In this document: one piece after another, positions 7,546-16,758 of the stretch
Layout of the letters: each line of letters opens with the position of its first letter
Position numbering within the stretch: the first letter of the stretch is position 1
Source of the DNA: Streptomyces sp. CG4
GTDB taxonomy: Bacteria > Actinomycetota > Actinomycetes > Streptomycetales > Streptomycetaceae
Length of the DNA: 64,000 nucleotides
Assembly: GCF_041080655.1 (NCBI RefSeq)
Contig: NZ_CP163525.1
Location: forward strand, 1,054,001-1,118,000
Direction: 5' to 3'
The notes under the pieces: generated by a model
Seen by the model: the letters and a program-made list of their open reading frames with translations, nothing else
Database searches by the model: none
Told to the model about the DNA's origin: nothing
Translations under genes and position numbers: made by a program

Positions 7546-8055
7546 ATGAACACCCGCACCGTCCACACCGTCCACCCCAGCCCGCTGGGTGACCTGCTGC
7601 TGACCGGGGCGGTCGCGCCGTCCGGGCTCACGCTCACCTCGCTGAGCATGCCCGGGCAGCGCGGTGCGCCCGCCGTCCGCACGGGGGACCGCGACGACGC
7701 GCCGTTCGCCGAGGCGCACCGGCAGCTGGACGCCTACTTCACCGGTCGCCGCACCCGGTTCGAGCTGCCGCTCGCCGCCACCGGCAGCCCGTTCCAGCGG
7801 GCGGTGTGGGAGGCCCTCGACCACATCCCCTACGGCACGACGACCACGTACGGCGAGCTGGCCGCCCGGCTGGGCGTGCCGCGCGCCGACCTGCGCGCGG
7901 TCGGCCGGGCCCTCGGGGACAACCCCCTGCTGCTTCTGCGCCCCTGTCACCGGGTGATCGGCGCGGACGGCTCGATGCGCGGGTACGCGGGCGGGGTCGA
8001 GCGCAAGGTGTGGCTGCTCACCCACGAGGGCGCCCTGCAGCCGGCTCTGGTGTGA
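7546..8055 (+). CDS. ogt: Methylated-DNA--[protein]-cysteine S-methyltransferase
   Basis: A 169-residue suicide DNA-repair enzyme that moves the methyl group from O6-methylguanine to its own cysteine. The active-site motif PCHRVIGADGSMRGYAGG is intact, preceded by the conserved FQRAVWEALDHIPYGTTTTY and GELAARLGVPRADLRAVGRAL helix-turn-helix that flips the base. The N-terminal part is short, as in Ogt/MGMT rather than the Ada fusion. It stands alone, with the ATG at 7546 placed shortly after an AAGGGGCACC ribosome site. Convergent with the GH2 gene, 55 bp away. Function is secure from motifs. Confidence 0.95.
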   Translation: MNTRTVHTVHPSPLGDLLLTGAVAPSGLTLTSLSMPGQRGAPAVRTGDRDDAPFAEAHRQLDAYFTGRRTRFELPLAATGSPFQRAVWEALDHIPYGTTTTYGELAARLGVPRADLRAVGRALGDNPLLLLRPCHRVIGADGSMRGYAGGVERKVWLLTHEGALQPALV

Positions 8056-8110
8056 GGCGGACCGGCGGCAGCGCGGGACGAACACGGCAGCGCTGCGCTC
8101 CGCCACCGCC

Positions 8111-11100
8111 CTAGACGTCGAGTCGGCTGATGCGCACCGCCCCCTTCGTCTCCCCCGGGTGGGCGCTCGTCAGGGTCAGCCGGAGCCGGGAGCCGCGCAG
8201 GGCGGTGAAGGCGAGCACGGTCGGGGTGTCCGAGGCCGTGGCCCAGCCCACCTTCGCGCCCGTCACCGGCACGTAGGCATGGCCGTCCCACACCGCCGCC
8301 TCGATCTGCGCGGGCAGCGCGTGGGTGGCGTCCACCGTGAAGGAGACGGCCACCTGGTCGAAAACGCGGTTGCGTCCGAAGTCCACCGACACCCAGTCCT
8401 TGGCACGCGCCCCGGTGAACGCGGGCAGCAGCGCGGTGGCCGGCTTGGCGAAGGCGTTGGACCAGCCGGTGGCCGGGTCGCCGTCCAGCATCGCGGCGGG
8501 CAGGGTGTCCGGGCGTCCGGAGTAACTGGCGTCCGCACAGGGGTAGTTGAGCGGCTCCGGGTGGCCGGGCTTGAAGTCCGCCGCCGGGGTACGGGCCGGC
8601 TCGCTCGCCGGGGTGGTGTGCGCCTGCACCGTGCCGGTGCGCAGGCCGTCCGCCCGCGCGGTGACCTGCAGCGGGCCCGGCCGGGTGCCGGAGCGGACGA
8701 TGGCGAGGGCCTTGCCGTGGAACGCGGTGCGGGTGCTCGCCTGGTAGCGCTCGGCGCTCTCCTCGCGGCCGTTGTCGACCCCGGCCAGGGAGCCGCCGGT
8801 GACGTCGAAGGTGATGAGGTGCTCGGCGTCGGGCACCACCACGCCGTGCGCGTCGACGATGTCGGCGGTGACGAACACCAGCGAACGGCCGTCCGCGGCA
8901 AGGGAGTCGCGGTCGGCGGTGAGGCGTACGGCGTGGGCGGCGCCGGCCGTGCGCAGCACATCGGTGGCGACCACCGTTCCGTCCCGCCGGGCCACGGCCT
9001 TCAACTCGCCCGGCTGGTACGGCACTTTCCACGTCAGGTGCAGCTTGCCCGCGCTGCCGTTCGGGCTGGTGTAACTGCCCGGGTAGGGGCCGTCGGTGAA
9101 GGTCTTGTCGTCGCCGGTGGCCTCGGTGGTCTCCAGGTAGCCGCGCCCGTCGGTGGTCTGCTTGACGTCGAAGTCCCGTACGCCGAGGGACTTTCCGTTG
9201 AGGAACAGCTCGACCGACGGCACGTTCGCGTACGCCCACACCTCGACCGTCTCGCCCTCCTCGTGGTTCCAGTTCATCGGCAGCAGATGGACCATCGGCT
9301 CGGTCGTCCACTGACTCCTGAACAGGTGGTACATGTCCTTCGGGAAGCCGGCCGTGTCGACCGCGCCGAAGAAGGACGCCTTGACCGGGAAGACGTCGTA
9401 CGGGGTGGGCTCGCCGATGTAGTCGATGCCGGACCACAGGAACTGCCCCGCGAGCCACTTGCGGTCCCGGTCCTTCTTGTGCCCGTACTCGCCGCTCAGC
9501 GTCCAGGGGGCGAGGTTGTTGTCGTAGGAGGAGGTCTCCCGCCTGCCGGGAGTGTGGTTCTCGCCCGTGTTGAGGTGCTCCGGCTCCTGGTACGTTCCCC
9601 GGGTCGAGGTCTCCGAGGAGGACTCGGACTCGAAGAGGAACAGGTGGGGGTACCTGGCGTGCAGGGCGTCGACCGACTTGGCCGTGTTGTAGTTGAGCCC
9701 GAGGCCGTCGAGCTTGGCGAGCATGAGGTCGGCCGGGGAGCCGGCGGCGGGCACACCGTGGTACTTGTCCGAGCCGATGACCACCGGGCGGGTGGCGTCG
9801 GCGGCCTTGATCGCGCCGATGATCCGGTCGGCCATGGCGAGCCCGGCCGTGGAGGTGGAGTCGGGGATCTCGTTGCCGATGGACCACAGGACGACGGCCG
9901 GCGAGTTCCGGGCGGCCAGCACCATCTCGGTGGCGTCCTTCTCGCACCACTCGTCGAAGAACCGGCCGTAGTCGTACGTCGTCTTGCCGGTGCGCCAGCA
10001 GTCGAAGGCCTCCACCATCATCACGATGCCCAGTTCCTCGCAGACCTGGATCATCTGCGGCGAGGGCGGGTTGTGGGAGGTGCGCAGGGCGTTGACGCCC
10101 ATCGACTTCATGATCCGCATCTGTCTGCGCACCGCGTCGACGCTGATCGCGGCGCCGAGCGCGCCCTGGTCGTGGTGCAGATCGACGCCTTTGATCTTGG
10201 TGTGGGCGCCGTTGAGGGAGAAGCCCTCGTCGGGGTCGAAGCGGTAGCCGCGGATACCGAAGGGTGTCTCGTACGTGTCCGTGGTGCGGCCCGCGACGCG
10301 CAGCTCGGTGTGCAGGGTGTAGCGGTGCTCCGGGGTTGCGATGTCCCACAACAGAGGCTGTTTGACGGTCAGTTCATGGGTTTCGGTGGCCTGCTCGGAG
10401 ACGGCGACCGTGGTGGCCGTGCGGGCGACCGTGCGGCCGTCGGGGCCGGTGATCCGGGACAGGAGCCGTACGTCCGTGCCGGTGCCCGACTCGTTGAGCA
10501 CCGTCGTCGCCACCCGGACCAGGGCGCTGCCGGACGAGATCTCGGGCGTCGTGACGCAGGTGCCCCAGCGGGCCACGTGCACCGGTTCGGTGAGAACGAG
10601 CCGGGCCTCGCGGTAGATGCCGCTGCCGGAGTACCAGCGGCTGCTGGGCAGTTGGTTCTGCACCTTGACCGCCAGCACGTTGGGGGTGCTGCCGTCGGTG
10701 TGCACGAGAGGGGTGAGGTCGAGGGCGAAGCCGGTGTAGCCGTAGGGGTGGTGGCCCGCTTCCGTGCCGTTGCAGTAGACGTGGGAGTCCATGTAGACGC
10801 CGTCGAACTCGACCGCGATCCGTTTGCCGGCGTAGGCGGGCGGGAGGGTGAAGGCGAGCCGGTACCAGCCGAGGCCGCCGGGCAGGAAGCCGGTGCCGCT
10901 GGTGGTGCCGTGGTCGGTGGTGGGGGTCTGTTCGATGCTCCAGTCGTGCGGGACGGCGACCTCGCGCCAGGCGGAGTCGTCGTAGCCGGGATCGGCGGCC
11001 CGTGCGTAGGCGCCGGTCGGGTCGGTGATGCCGTCCTGGCCGGCCAGGGCGAAACGCCAGCCGTCCCGCAGGGGCACGGTCCGGCGTCCGGCGGCGGACG

Positions 11101-11203
11101 CCTCGGCGGCGTCGGCGGCCGGGGCCGCGGGAATGCCCGGCAGCGCTCCGGCCGCGGGTGTCGCGGTGGCGGCGACCAGAACCGATCGGCGCGTTACCGT
11201 CAT
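8111..11203 (-). CDS. Tat-exported glycoside hydrolase family 2 (beta-galactosidase-like)
   Basis: A 1030-residue GH2 enzyme. The N-terminus TRRSVLVAATATPAAGA is a twin-arginine signal. It is followed by a jelly-roll sugar-binding domain (GLGWYRLAFTLPPAYAGKRI), an immunoglobulin-like domain, and the TIM barrel with NALRTSHNPPSPQMIQVCEE. The acid/base Glu is in VVLWSIGNEIPDS (about residue 445) and the nucleophile probably in LFLFESES (about 525). Further Ig-like domains follow, and the last about 150 residues look like a discoidin (F5/8C) module with PAAMLDGDPATGWSN. The enzyme acts outside the cell on a beta-linked glycan; beta-galactosidase versus mannosidase or glucuronidase cannot be settled. 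ATG has GGGAG 7 nt upstream. Confidence 0.9.
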   Translation of the reverse strand: MTVTRRSVLVAATATPAAGALPGIPAAPAADAAEASAAGRRTVPLRDGWRFALAGQDGITDPTGAYARAADPGYDDSAWREVAVPHDWSIEQTPTTDHGTTSGTGFLPGGLGWYRLAFTLPPAYAGKRIAVEFDGVYMDSHVYCNGTEAGHHPYGYTGFALDLTPLVHTDGSTPNVLAVKVQNQLPSSRWYSGSGIYREARLVLTEPVHVARWGTCVTTPEISSGSALVRVATTVLNESGTGTDVRLLSRITGPDGRTVARTATTVAVSEQATETHELTVKQPLLWDIATPEHRYTLHTELRVAGRTTDTYETPFGIRGYRFDPDEGFSLNGAHTKIKGVDLHHDQGALGAAISVDAVRRQMRIMKSMGVNALRTSHNPPSPQMIQVCEELGIVMMVEAFDCWRTGKTTYDYGRFFDEWCEKDATEMVLAARNSPAVVLWSIGNEIPDSTSTAGLAMADRIIGAIKAADATRPVVIGSDKYHGVPAAGSPADLMLAKLDGLGLNYNTAKSVDALHARYPHLFLFESESSSETSTRGTYQEPEHLNTGENHTPGRRETSSYDNNLAPWTLSGEYGHKKDRDRKWLAGQFLWSGIDYIGEPTPYDVFPVKASFFGAVDTAGFPKDMYHLFRSQWTTEPMVHLLPMNWNHEEGETVEVWAYANVPSVELFLNGKSLGVRDFDVKQTTDGRGYLETTEATGDDKTFTDGPYPGSYTSPNGSAGKLHLTWKVPYQPGELKAVARRDGTVVATDVLRTAGAAHAVRLTADRDSLAADGRSLVFVTADIVDAHGVVVPDAEHLITFDVTGGSLAGVDNGREESAERYQASTRTAFHGKALAIVRSGTRPGPLQVTARADGLRTGTVQAHTTPASEPARTPAADFKPGHPEPLNYPCADASYSGRPDTLPAAMLDGDPATGWSNAFAKPATALLPAFTGARAKDWVSVDFGRNRVFDQVAVSFTVDATHALPAQIEAAVWDGHAYVPVTGAKVGWATASDTPTVLAFTALRGSRLRLTLTSAHPGETKGAVRISRLDV

Positions 11204-11467
11204 GGCGGCTCTCCCTCATCAGGTCCCAGAAGTACTCACAACTGATCGCGAACAAACAGATTCTGACGGTCTGCCACACGTGATCGTCAAGGGTCGGGAA
11301 CCGCGCGTCCGCGCCCGCTGGCAGATCGACCGGATCTCCGCCTTGACCTTGTTCGACCGAACGGCCGGGTGGGCCGAGGCCGCGATTCACGGAAGTCCCG
11401 GAAGCACTACGCTGGAACACGAGAGGTGCCACCTGTTCACTGTGAGTGTGCGCTGGGAGCGGCGACG
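11204..11467. other. Divergent intergenic region, GH2 / SpoIIE-type phosphatase
   Basis: About 260 bases serving two outward promoters. A TACGCT -10-like hexamer lies near 11410 for the right-hand gene with only a weak -35. TTGACG on the minus strand near 11290 could serve the GH2 gene. No small gene recognised. Confidence 0.3.
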
Positions 11468-13861
11468 ATGAGCCGGGTCTATCCGTTCGACGACGCGGGG
11501 ACGGCCCGGGCGGTCATCGACGACGACGGGACGCTGGTCGAGTGGAACGAGGGGGCGCGCCGTCTGCTCGGCCACCCGGCGGACGCGGTCCTGGGCCGCC
11601 CCGCCGCCCGGCTCCTGGCCGGGGACGACACCCTGGTCCTGCCGACCGGAACCCGTTGGGAGGGAACGGTCGGATTGCGCCACCGGGACGGGCGTACCGT
11701 CCTGGTCTGGCTGCTCGCCCACCACCGGCCACCGCACGACGGACAGGGCGGCAGCTGGCTCCTGGTCACTCCGCTGACCGGCGCGGAACCGCCCGCCGAG
11801 GACGACCCGCTCGCCGAGGCGGGCCTGGTCCAGTCGCCGTGCGCGGTCGCCGTGTACGACGCGGAGCTGCGGCTGCGCCGGATGAACGACGCGATGGCCG
11901 AGATCGTCGGCCTGCCGCGGGAGCGCCTGCGCGGGCTGCGGCCCACGGAGATCGGCGGCAGGCCGCAGAGCGAGGACCTGGAAGAGGGCATGCTCCGGGT
12001 GCTGACCACGGGACGGCCACTGGACGTGCACACCTTCCAGCACACCGGCGGCGAGGACCACGCCCACGCCTGGCTCGCCCGGATGGCTCCGGTCAGGGAC
12101 GCGCGGGGCCGGGTGCGCGGCGTGTGCGTGGCCGCGCACGACGTCACCGACAACCACCGGGCCCGGCAGCGGCTGCAGCTGGTGAACGAGGCGAGCGTAC
12201 GCATCGGCAGCACCCTCGACGTCACCCGTACGGCGCAGGAGCTGGCGGACGTGTGCGTGCCCGCGCTCGCCGACTTCGTCACCATCGACCTGCTGGACCC
12301 GCAGGAGTACGGCGGCGAGCCCCCGGCCCGCGTGACGGCGCCGGTCACCCTGCGCCGGGCCGCCCATCGGTCGGTCCTCGCCGAAGTGCCGGAGGCGGTG
12401 CGCGATCCGGGGGAGACCGAGGAGTACCCGCCCGGCTCGCCCCAGGCGGACTCGCTGACCGCGGGCCACACCATCATCGCCTCCGCGGGCGACATGCTGT
12501 CGTGGCTGACCTGGAACACCACGCGGGGCGGGCGGGTGCGCCGATTCGGCATCCACTCCACGATGTCGGTGCCCGTCCGGGCCCGCGGGCTCACCCTCGG
12601 CGTGGCGGTCTTCACCCGGCACCGGCGCCCGGACCCGTTCACCGCGGACGACCGGCTGCTCGCCGAGGAGATCACCACCCGGGCCGCCGTCTGCATCGAC
12701 AACGCCCGCCGCTACTCCCGGGAGCGGGAGACCGCGCTCGCGCTGCAGCGCAGCCTGCTGCCCCGCACCCTGCCGCACACGGCCGCCCTGCAGGCCAGCT
12801 CCCGCTATCTGCCGGCCGCCCGGACCGGGGTGGGCGGTGACTGGTTCGATGTGATCCCGCTGTCCGGGATGCGGGTCGCGATGGTCGTCGGGGACGTCGT
12901 CGGGCACGGCGTCGAGGCCTCGGCGACCATGGGCCGGCTGCGCACCGCCGTCCGCACCCTCGCCGACATCGACCTGGCCCCGGACGAGCTGCTCACCCAC
13001 CTCGACGATCTGGTGGTGCGGCTGGCGGAGGAGTCCGGCGTCGACGGCCGCCCCGGCGAGCTCGGCGCGACCTGCCTGTACGCCGTGTACGACCCGGTGT
13101 CCCGCCGCTGCACCCTGGCCCGGGCCGGGCACCCGCCGCCCGTACTGCTGCGGCCGGGCGGCCGGCCGCAGCTGCTGGAGCTGCCCGCCGGTCCCCCACT
13201 GGGCCTGGGCGGGCTGCCCTTCGAGTCCACCGAGCTGGCCCTGCCCGAGGGCACCGTCCTCGCCCTGTACACCGACGGTCTCGTGACGTCCGGGGAGCGG
13301 GACGGGGACACCAGCCGGGCGCTGCTGTACGAGGTGCTCGCCGGGCGCGCGGACTCCCTCGACGAGACCTGCGACCGCGTGCTGCGCGCCCTGCTGCCGC
13401 CGGGCGGCGCCGCCGACGACGTGGCGCTTCTGCTCGCCCGCACCCGGGGGCTGCCCGCCACCCAGGTGGCGACCTGGGACGTCCCGGCCGACCCGGCGCT
13501 GGTCGCGCCGATCCGCAAGCAGGCCGTGGAACGGCTGGACAGCTGGGGGCTGAGCGAGGCTGCGTTCACGACGGAGCTGGTGGTCAGCGAGCTGGTCACC
13601 AACGCCATACGCTACGGCGCCCACCCCATCCGGCTCCGGCTGATCCACGACGACGCGACCACGCTGATCTGCGAGGTGTCCGACTCCAGTCCCACCGCCC
13701 CGCATCTGCGCCGGGCCAAGACCTTCGACGAGGGCGGCCGGGGCCTGCTGCTGGTCGCCCAGCTCACCCAGCGCTGGGGCAGCCGGCACACCCCGGACGG
13801 CAAGACGATCTGGGCGGAGCTGCCGCTGTACGAGGAGCCGCTGTACGGGGAGGAGGGGTAG
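11468..13861 (+). CDS. PAS-PAS-GAF-SpoIIE phosphatase with C-terminal HATPase kinase domain
   Basis: A 797-residue cytoplasmic regulator. PAS 1 (about 15-90: DDDGTLVEWNEGARRLLGH), PAS 2 (about 115-225: VAVYDAELRLRRMNDAMAEI) and GAF (about 245-410) are sensor domains. The PP2C/SpoIIE phosphatase (about 425-650) has GVGGDWFD and GDVVGHGVEASATMGRLR metal-binding Asp motifs. The C-terminal anti-sigma-like ATPase has ELVVSELVTNAIRYG (N box) and DEGGRGLLLV (G2 box). Such proteins both dephosphorylate STAS anti-anti-sigma factors and phosphorylate or bind sigma partners, as in SigB/SigF-like stress cascades. A STAS protein is encoded at 35200, but a link is only a guess. The start at 11468 has GGGAG 8 nt before ATG. 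Confidence 0.92.
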   Translation: MSRVYPFDDAGTARAVIDDDGTLVEWNEGARRLLGHPADAVLGRPAARLLAGDDTLVLPTGTRWEGTVGLRHRDGRTVLVWLLAHHRPPHDGQGGSWLLVTPLTGAEPPAEDDPLAEAGLVQSPCAVAVYDAELRLRRMNDAMAEIVGLPRERLRGLRPTEIGGRPQSEDLEEGMLRVLTTGRPLDVHTFQHTGGEDHAHAWLARMAPVRDARGRVRGVCVAAHDVTDNHRARQRLQLVNEASVRIGSTLDVTRTAQELADVCVPALADFVTIDLLDPQEYGGEPPARVTAPVTLRRAAHRSVLAEVPEAVRDPGETEEYPPGSPQADSLTAGHTIIASAGDMLSWLTWNTTRGGRVRRFGIHSTMSVPVRARGLTLGVAVFTRHRRPDPFTADDRLLAEEITTRAAVCIDNARRYSRERETALALQRSLLPRTLPHTAALQASSRYLPAARTGVGGDWFDVIPLSGMRVAMVVGDVVGHGVEASATMGRLRTAVRTLADIDLAPDELLTHLDDLVVRLAEESGVDGRPGELGATCLYAVYDPVSRRCTLARAGHPPPVLLRPGGRPQLLELPAGPPLGLGGLPFESTELALPEGTVLALYTDGLVTSGERDGDTSRALLYEVLAGRADSLDETCDRVLRALLPPGGAADDVALLLARTRGLPATQVATWDVPADPALVAPIRKQAVERLDSWGLSEAAFTTELVVSELVTNAIRYGAHPIRLRLIHDDATTLICEVSDSSPTAPHLRRAKTFDEGGRGLLLVAQLTQRWGSRHTPDGKTIWAELPLYEEPLYGEEG

Positions 13862-13913
13862 CGCGGCGCGGCCGTGTACCCGCTGTGCCGCCCGGCCGCC
13901 GGCGCGGGACCGC

Positions 13914-14462
13914 TCAGCCGCCCGCCAGCCAGGGCCGTACCTGTTTGCGGGCCTCGTGCAGGCGCGATTTCAGGGTGCCGAGGGGGATGCCGACGCGCTC
14001 GGCGACCTCGGCGTAGTCCAGCTGGCAGATGTCCCGGTAGACCAGCGGCGCGACCAGGTGGGGATGCGTGCGCTCCAGCCGTTCCAGCGCCTCCAGCAGG
14101 TCCACGCGGGAACCGGCGATGACGCTGGTGGTGCGCGGGTCGACGGCGTACGTGGGCTCGATCGCGGCCGGCTGCTCGGCGGCCCGCCGCTTCAGTTCGC
14201 GGTACTTCTGCCGGCAGCAGTTGGCCACGACCGTGAACAGCCACGTGCTGAAACGGCTGCGGCCCTCGAAGCGGGAGATGTGCCGGGCCACCTGGAGCAG
14301 CACGTCCTGTGCGGCCTCCTCGGCGTCCTCGCGGCACGGCAGGAAGCGGCCGCAGCGGCGCACCACCTCCGGCCGGATCTCAAGCAGCAGCCGGTCCAGT
14401 GCCGCGCTGTCGCCTGCGGCGGCCCACCGGGCGAGGTCTTCCACCGGCGCCTGGTCCTGCAC
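13914..14462 (-). CDS. ECF sigma factor, divergent from a Ser/Thr kinase gene
   Basis: A 182-residue ECF sigma factor with region 2 (ALDRLLLEIRPEVVRRCGRF, EDAEEAAQDVLLQVARHI, RSRFSTWLFTVVANCCRQ) and region 4 (APLVYRDICQLDYAEVAERV, then IPLGTLKSRLHEARKQ). No anti-sigma factor gene is adjacent. Instead a membrane Ser/Thr kinase gene starts 46 bp away on the other strand. ECF factors linked to kinases and activated by phosphorylation are known (EcfP-PknT of Vibrio), so that mode is possible here. The linker between the two domains has several Thr/Ser (AVDPRTTSVIAGS). GTG start; its GGGGGA site lies within a small palindrome. Confidence 0.92.
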   Translation of the reverse strand: MQDQAPVEDLARWAAAGDSAALDRLLLEIRPEVVRRCGRFLPCREDAEEAAQDVLLQVARHISRFEGRSRFSTWLFTVVANCCRQKYRELKRRAAEQPAAIEPTYAVDPRTTSVIAGSRVDLLEALERLERTHPHLVAPLVYRDICQLDYAEVAERVGIPLGTLKSRLHEARKQVRPWLAGG

Positions 14463-14508
14463 GAAGGGTCCCCCTTCAAGTCGATCTCAGGCCAGGCATG
14501 ATAGTCGT
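14463..14508. promoter_or_regulatory. 46-bp divergent region with an RBS-masking palindrome
   Basis: GAAGGG-TCC-CCCTTC at 14463-14477 is a perfect palindrome that begins directly at the sigma-factor GTG. On the sigma mRNA it folds the Shine-Dalgarno AAGGGGG into a small hairpin. For the kinase, CATGAT (14497-14502) sits 6 nt before its ATG and no ribosome site is visible, suggesting a leaderless transcript. Confidence 0.45.
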
Positions 14509-15900
14509 ATGCACTCCCTGGAGCGGATCGGCCGCTACCGCCTCGAACGTCCGCTGGGCACCGGCGCCTTCGCCACGGTGTGGCTCGCCCACGACGACGA
14601 GCTGCAGGCTCCGGTCGCGGTGAAGGTCCTCGCCGAGAACTGGGCCCACCGGCTCGACATCAGGGACCGCTTCCTGTCCGAGGCCCGGCTGCTGCGCCGG
14701 GCCGGCTCCAACCGCGTGGTGCAGGTCTACGACATCGGTGAACTGCCCGACGGCAGGCCGTACTTCGTGATGGAGTACGCCGACGGCGGCACCCTGGCCG
14801 ACCTGCTGGCGGGCGGGCCGCTGCCGGTGGGCCAGGCGCTCGCGCTGACCGCCGAGGCCGCCCGGGCCGCCGCCGCGCTGCACGAGGCGGGCATCGTGCA
14901 CCGCGACATCAAGCCGACCAATGTGCTGCTGCACACCGCCCCGGACGGCACCCGGCGGGTGCTGCTGGCCGACCTGGGGCTCGCCAAGAGCCTCGCCCAG
15001 GCCTCGGTGCTCACGCTGGCCGCGGGTTCGGCGGGCTATCAGCCGCCGGAGCAGGCCGAGCCCGGCGAGGGCATCGACGAGCGGGCCGACGTCTACAGCC
15101 TGGGCGCGGTCGGCTACGAACTGGTCACGGGAAGTGTGCCGGGCCCGCCGGGCCGGGTCGCACCGCCCGGGCGGCTGCGGCCGGACCTCGGCGAGGACGT
15201 GGCGGGGGCGCTGCTGCGCGCGCTGGAGCCGGACCGGGCGCGGCGCTGGCCCGGCGCGCAGGCGTTCGCGCACGAGCTGGACCGGCTGGCGGCGGCCGCA
15301 CCGGCACCGCGGCCGGCGCGGCGGCTGGACGGTGTGCGCGGCCGGCTGAACACGGTGACGCTGTCGCTGGCCGCGCTGCTCGCCGCGGCGGCGGCCGCGG
15401 CCGGGGTGACCGTGCTGCTGCACCGTGGCGGCTCCCCGGACGAGGTGCGGGTGACGGACTCGACGGGGCGGGTGGCCGTCAAGGTGCCGGCGGCCTTCGG
15501 CCACGAACTGCGCGACTCCGGCTGGGACCCCGGCGCGCTGGGGCTCGCCAAGGGACACGAACCGGGGCTGGTGGTCGCCGACGACCTGTCCCGGTGGGCC
15601 GATCTGGGAGCGGGGGTGGACGGCGTGTTCGTCGGGGTCAGCAAGCACGGCGATGTGACGGCCCGGGTGAATGCCCTCGCGCACTCCGGCTGCCGCTTCT
15701 CCGGCAGCCGGAGCTTCACCGACGCCGACTGGCACGGGCTGGTGCGCGCCTGGAGCGGCTGCCCGGACGGCGGCTCGGTCACCGAGTCCGCGCTGGCCCC
15801 GGCGAAGGGCGCCGCGCAACCCCAGGTGTACGTACAGGTGCGCGAGCGGGGCGACAAGGACGCGACCGAGGAGATACTCCGTTCGCTGAGCGTGACCTGA
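14509..15900 (+). CDS. Membrane-bound eukaryotic-type Ser/Thr protein kinase
   Basis: A 463-residue kinase. The cytoplasmic catalytic domain (1-265) has the glycine loop GTGAFATVWLA, lysine in VAVKVL, catalytic HRDIKPTNVLL, ADLGLAKS as the metal motif (DLG rather than DFG), and SAGYQPPEQAEPGEGIDERA in the activation segment. One transmembrane helix follows (VTLSLAALLAAAAAAAGVTVLL, about 283-308). The outer domain of about 150 residues has no PASTA or other named repeat; it contains SGCRFSGSRSFTDADWHGLV. It is divergent from the ECF sigma gene, which is a candidate substrate. The start is chosen at the first residue aligned with kinase families; longer frames have no family support. Confidence 0.92.
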   Translation: MHSLERIGRYRLERPLGTGAFATVWLAHDDELQAPVAVKVLAENWAHRLDIRDRFLSEARLLRRAGSNRVVQVYDIGELPDGRPYFVMEYADGGTLADLLAGGPLPVGQALALTAEAARAAAALHEAGIVHRDIKPTNVLLHTAPDGTRRVLLADLGLAKSLAQASVLTLAAGSAGYQPPEQAEPGEGIDERADVYSLGAVGYELVTGSVPGPPGRVAPPGRLRPDLGEDVAGALLRALEPDRARRWPGAQAFAHELDRLAAAAPAPRPARRLDGVRGRLNTVTLSLAALLAAAAAAAGVTVLLHRGGSPDEVRVTDSTGRVAVKVPAAFGHELRDSGWDPGALGLAKGHEPGLVVADDLSRWADLGAGVDGVFVGVSKHGDVTARVNALAHSGCRFSGSRSFTDADWHGLVRAWSGCPDGGSVTESALAPAKGAAQPQVYVQVRERGDKDATEEILRSLSVT

Positions 15901-16051
15901 CGGGCGCCTGCCCGCGGCCACGACGGGGAAGACAACCTGCGTGTGCCGAACTTTTCCGGGGCCGCGCGCATCGGAGTGTGATGACGGCGCACTCGGTGCC
16001 GCAGGCACGCGGTCCGTCGCGTGCCATGATCAACCAGGAGTGTCGATCGAC

Positions 16052-16738
16052 ATGGTGTACACCCCCCGGTCCGCACGGCACGGGGCCCTGCTCGTGGGCA
16101 CGGTCGCCGTGCTGGGCCTCCTGTCCGCCTGTGGCAACAGCCACGACGTCCGCAGCAACCCACCGATGACGGACTCCGGTACGGCCGCGCCGGCGACGGG
16201 CGGCCCGACGAGCCCGGCGTCCGCCCCGTCCGCACCGGCCTCGGCACCCGCCGGCGCCCACTCCTCCCCCGCCCCGCAGACGAGCCCCTCCGCCGGCGGC
16301 GGCACGCTCGTCCCGGCGAGCAGCCGCTGCCACACCTCCGAGCTGAGCGCCTCGGTGGGCCGCAACGACCCGGGCGCGGGCCAGGAGAACTTCCCGGTCG
16401 TCCTCACCAACAAGTCCGGCCGGACCTGCACCCTGCGCGGCTTCCCGGGCGCTGCGTTCGTGAGCGGCTCCGGCACCCAGCTCGGCCCGGACCCCAAGCG
16501 TGAGTCGGGCTCTGTGACGACGATCACCCTCAAGCCCGGGCAGAGCGCCTGGGCTGGGCTGACCTTCTCCAACGCCGGTATCAGCGGCGCCAAGACGGCC
16601 ACGCCGACCGCGCTGCTCGTGACGCCGCCGAACGAGCGGGACGCGCTCAAGGTCTCGTGGTCGGGCGGTGCGGTGCCCGTGTCCGGGAACTCCTCGTCCG
16701 TCTTCCTGTCGGCGTTCAGTCCCGGCACCGCCCCCTGA
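16052..16738 (+). CDS. DUF4232 lipoprotein
   Basis: A 228-residue exported lipoprotein. A hydrophobic signal (ALLVGTVAVLGLLSACGNSH) ends in the lipobox LSAC. A 60-residue Pro/Ser/Ala-rich spacer then leads to a DUF4232 domain: SRCHTSELSASVGRNDPGAG, FPVVLTNKSGRTCTLRGFPG, and TLKPGQSAWAGLTFSN. The two cysteines CHTSEL and CTLRGF are typical. DUF4232 has no proven biochemical role; it is frequent on streptomycete surfaces. AGGAG precedes the ATG by 11 nt, slightly long. A strong terminator hairpin follows the stop. It sits between the kinase and the deacetylase, possibly cell-envelope related. Confidence 0.88.
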   Translation: MVYTPRSARHGALLVGTVAVLGLLSACGNSHDVRSNPPMTDSGTAAPATGGPTSPASAPSAPASAPAGAHSSPAPQTSPSAGGGTLVPASSRCHTSELSASVGRNDPGAGQENFPVVLTNKSGRTCTLRGFPGAAFVSGSGTQLGPDPKRESGSVTTITLKPGQSAWAGLTFSNAGISGAKTATPTALLVTPPNERDALKVSWSGGAVPVSGNSSSVFLSAFSPGTAP

Positions 16739-16758
16739 CCTGCCACGACACCCCCGAG

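Noticed and set aside
8159..11245. A 1028-codon open frame on the plus strand
   Set aside because: It is antisense to the GH2 gene, whose catalytic motifs are intact on the other strand.
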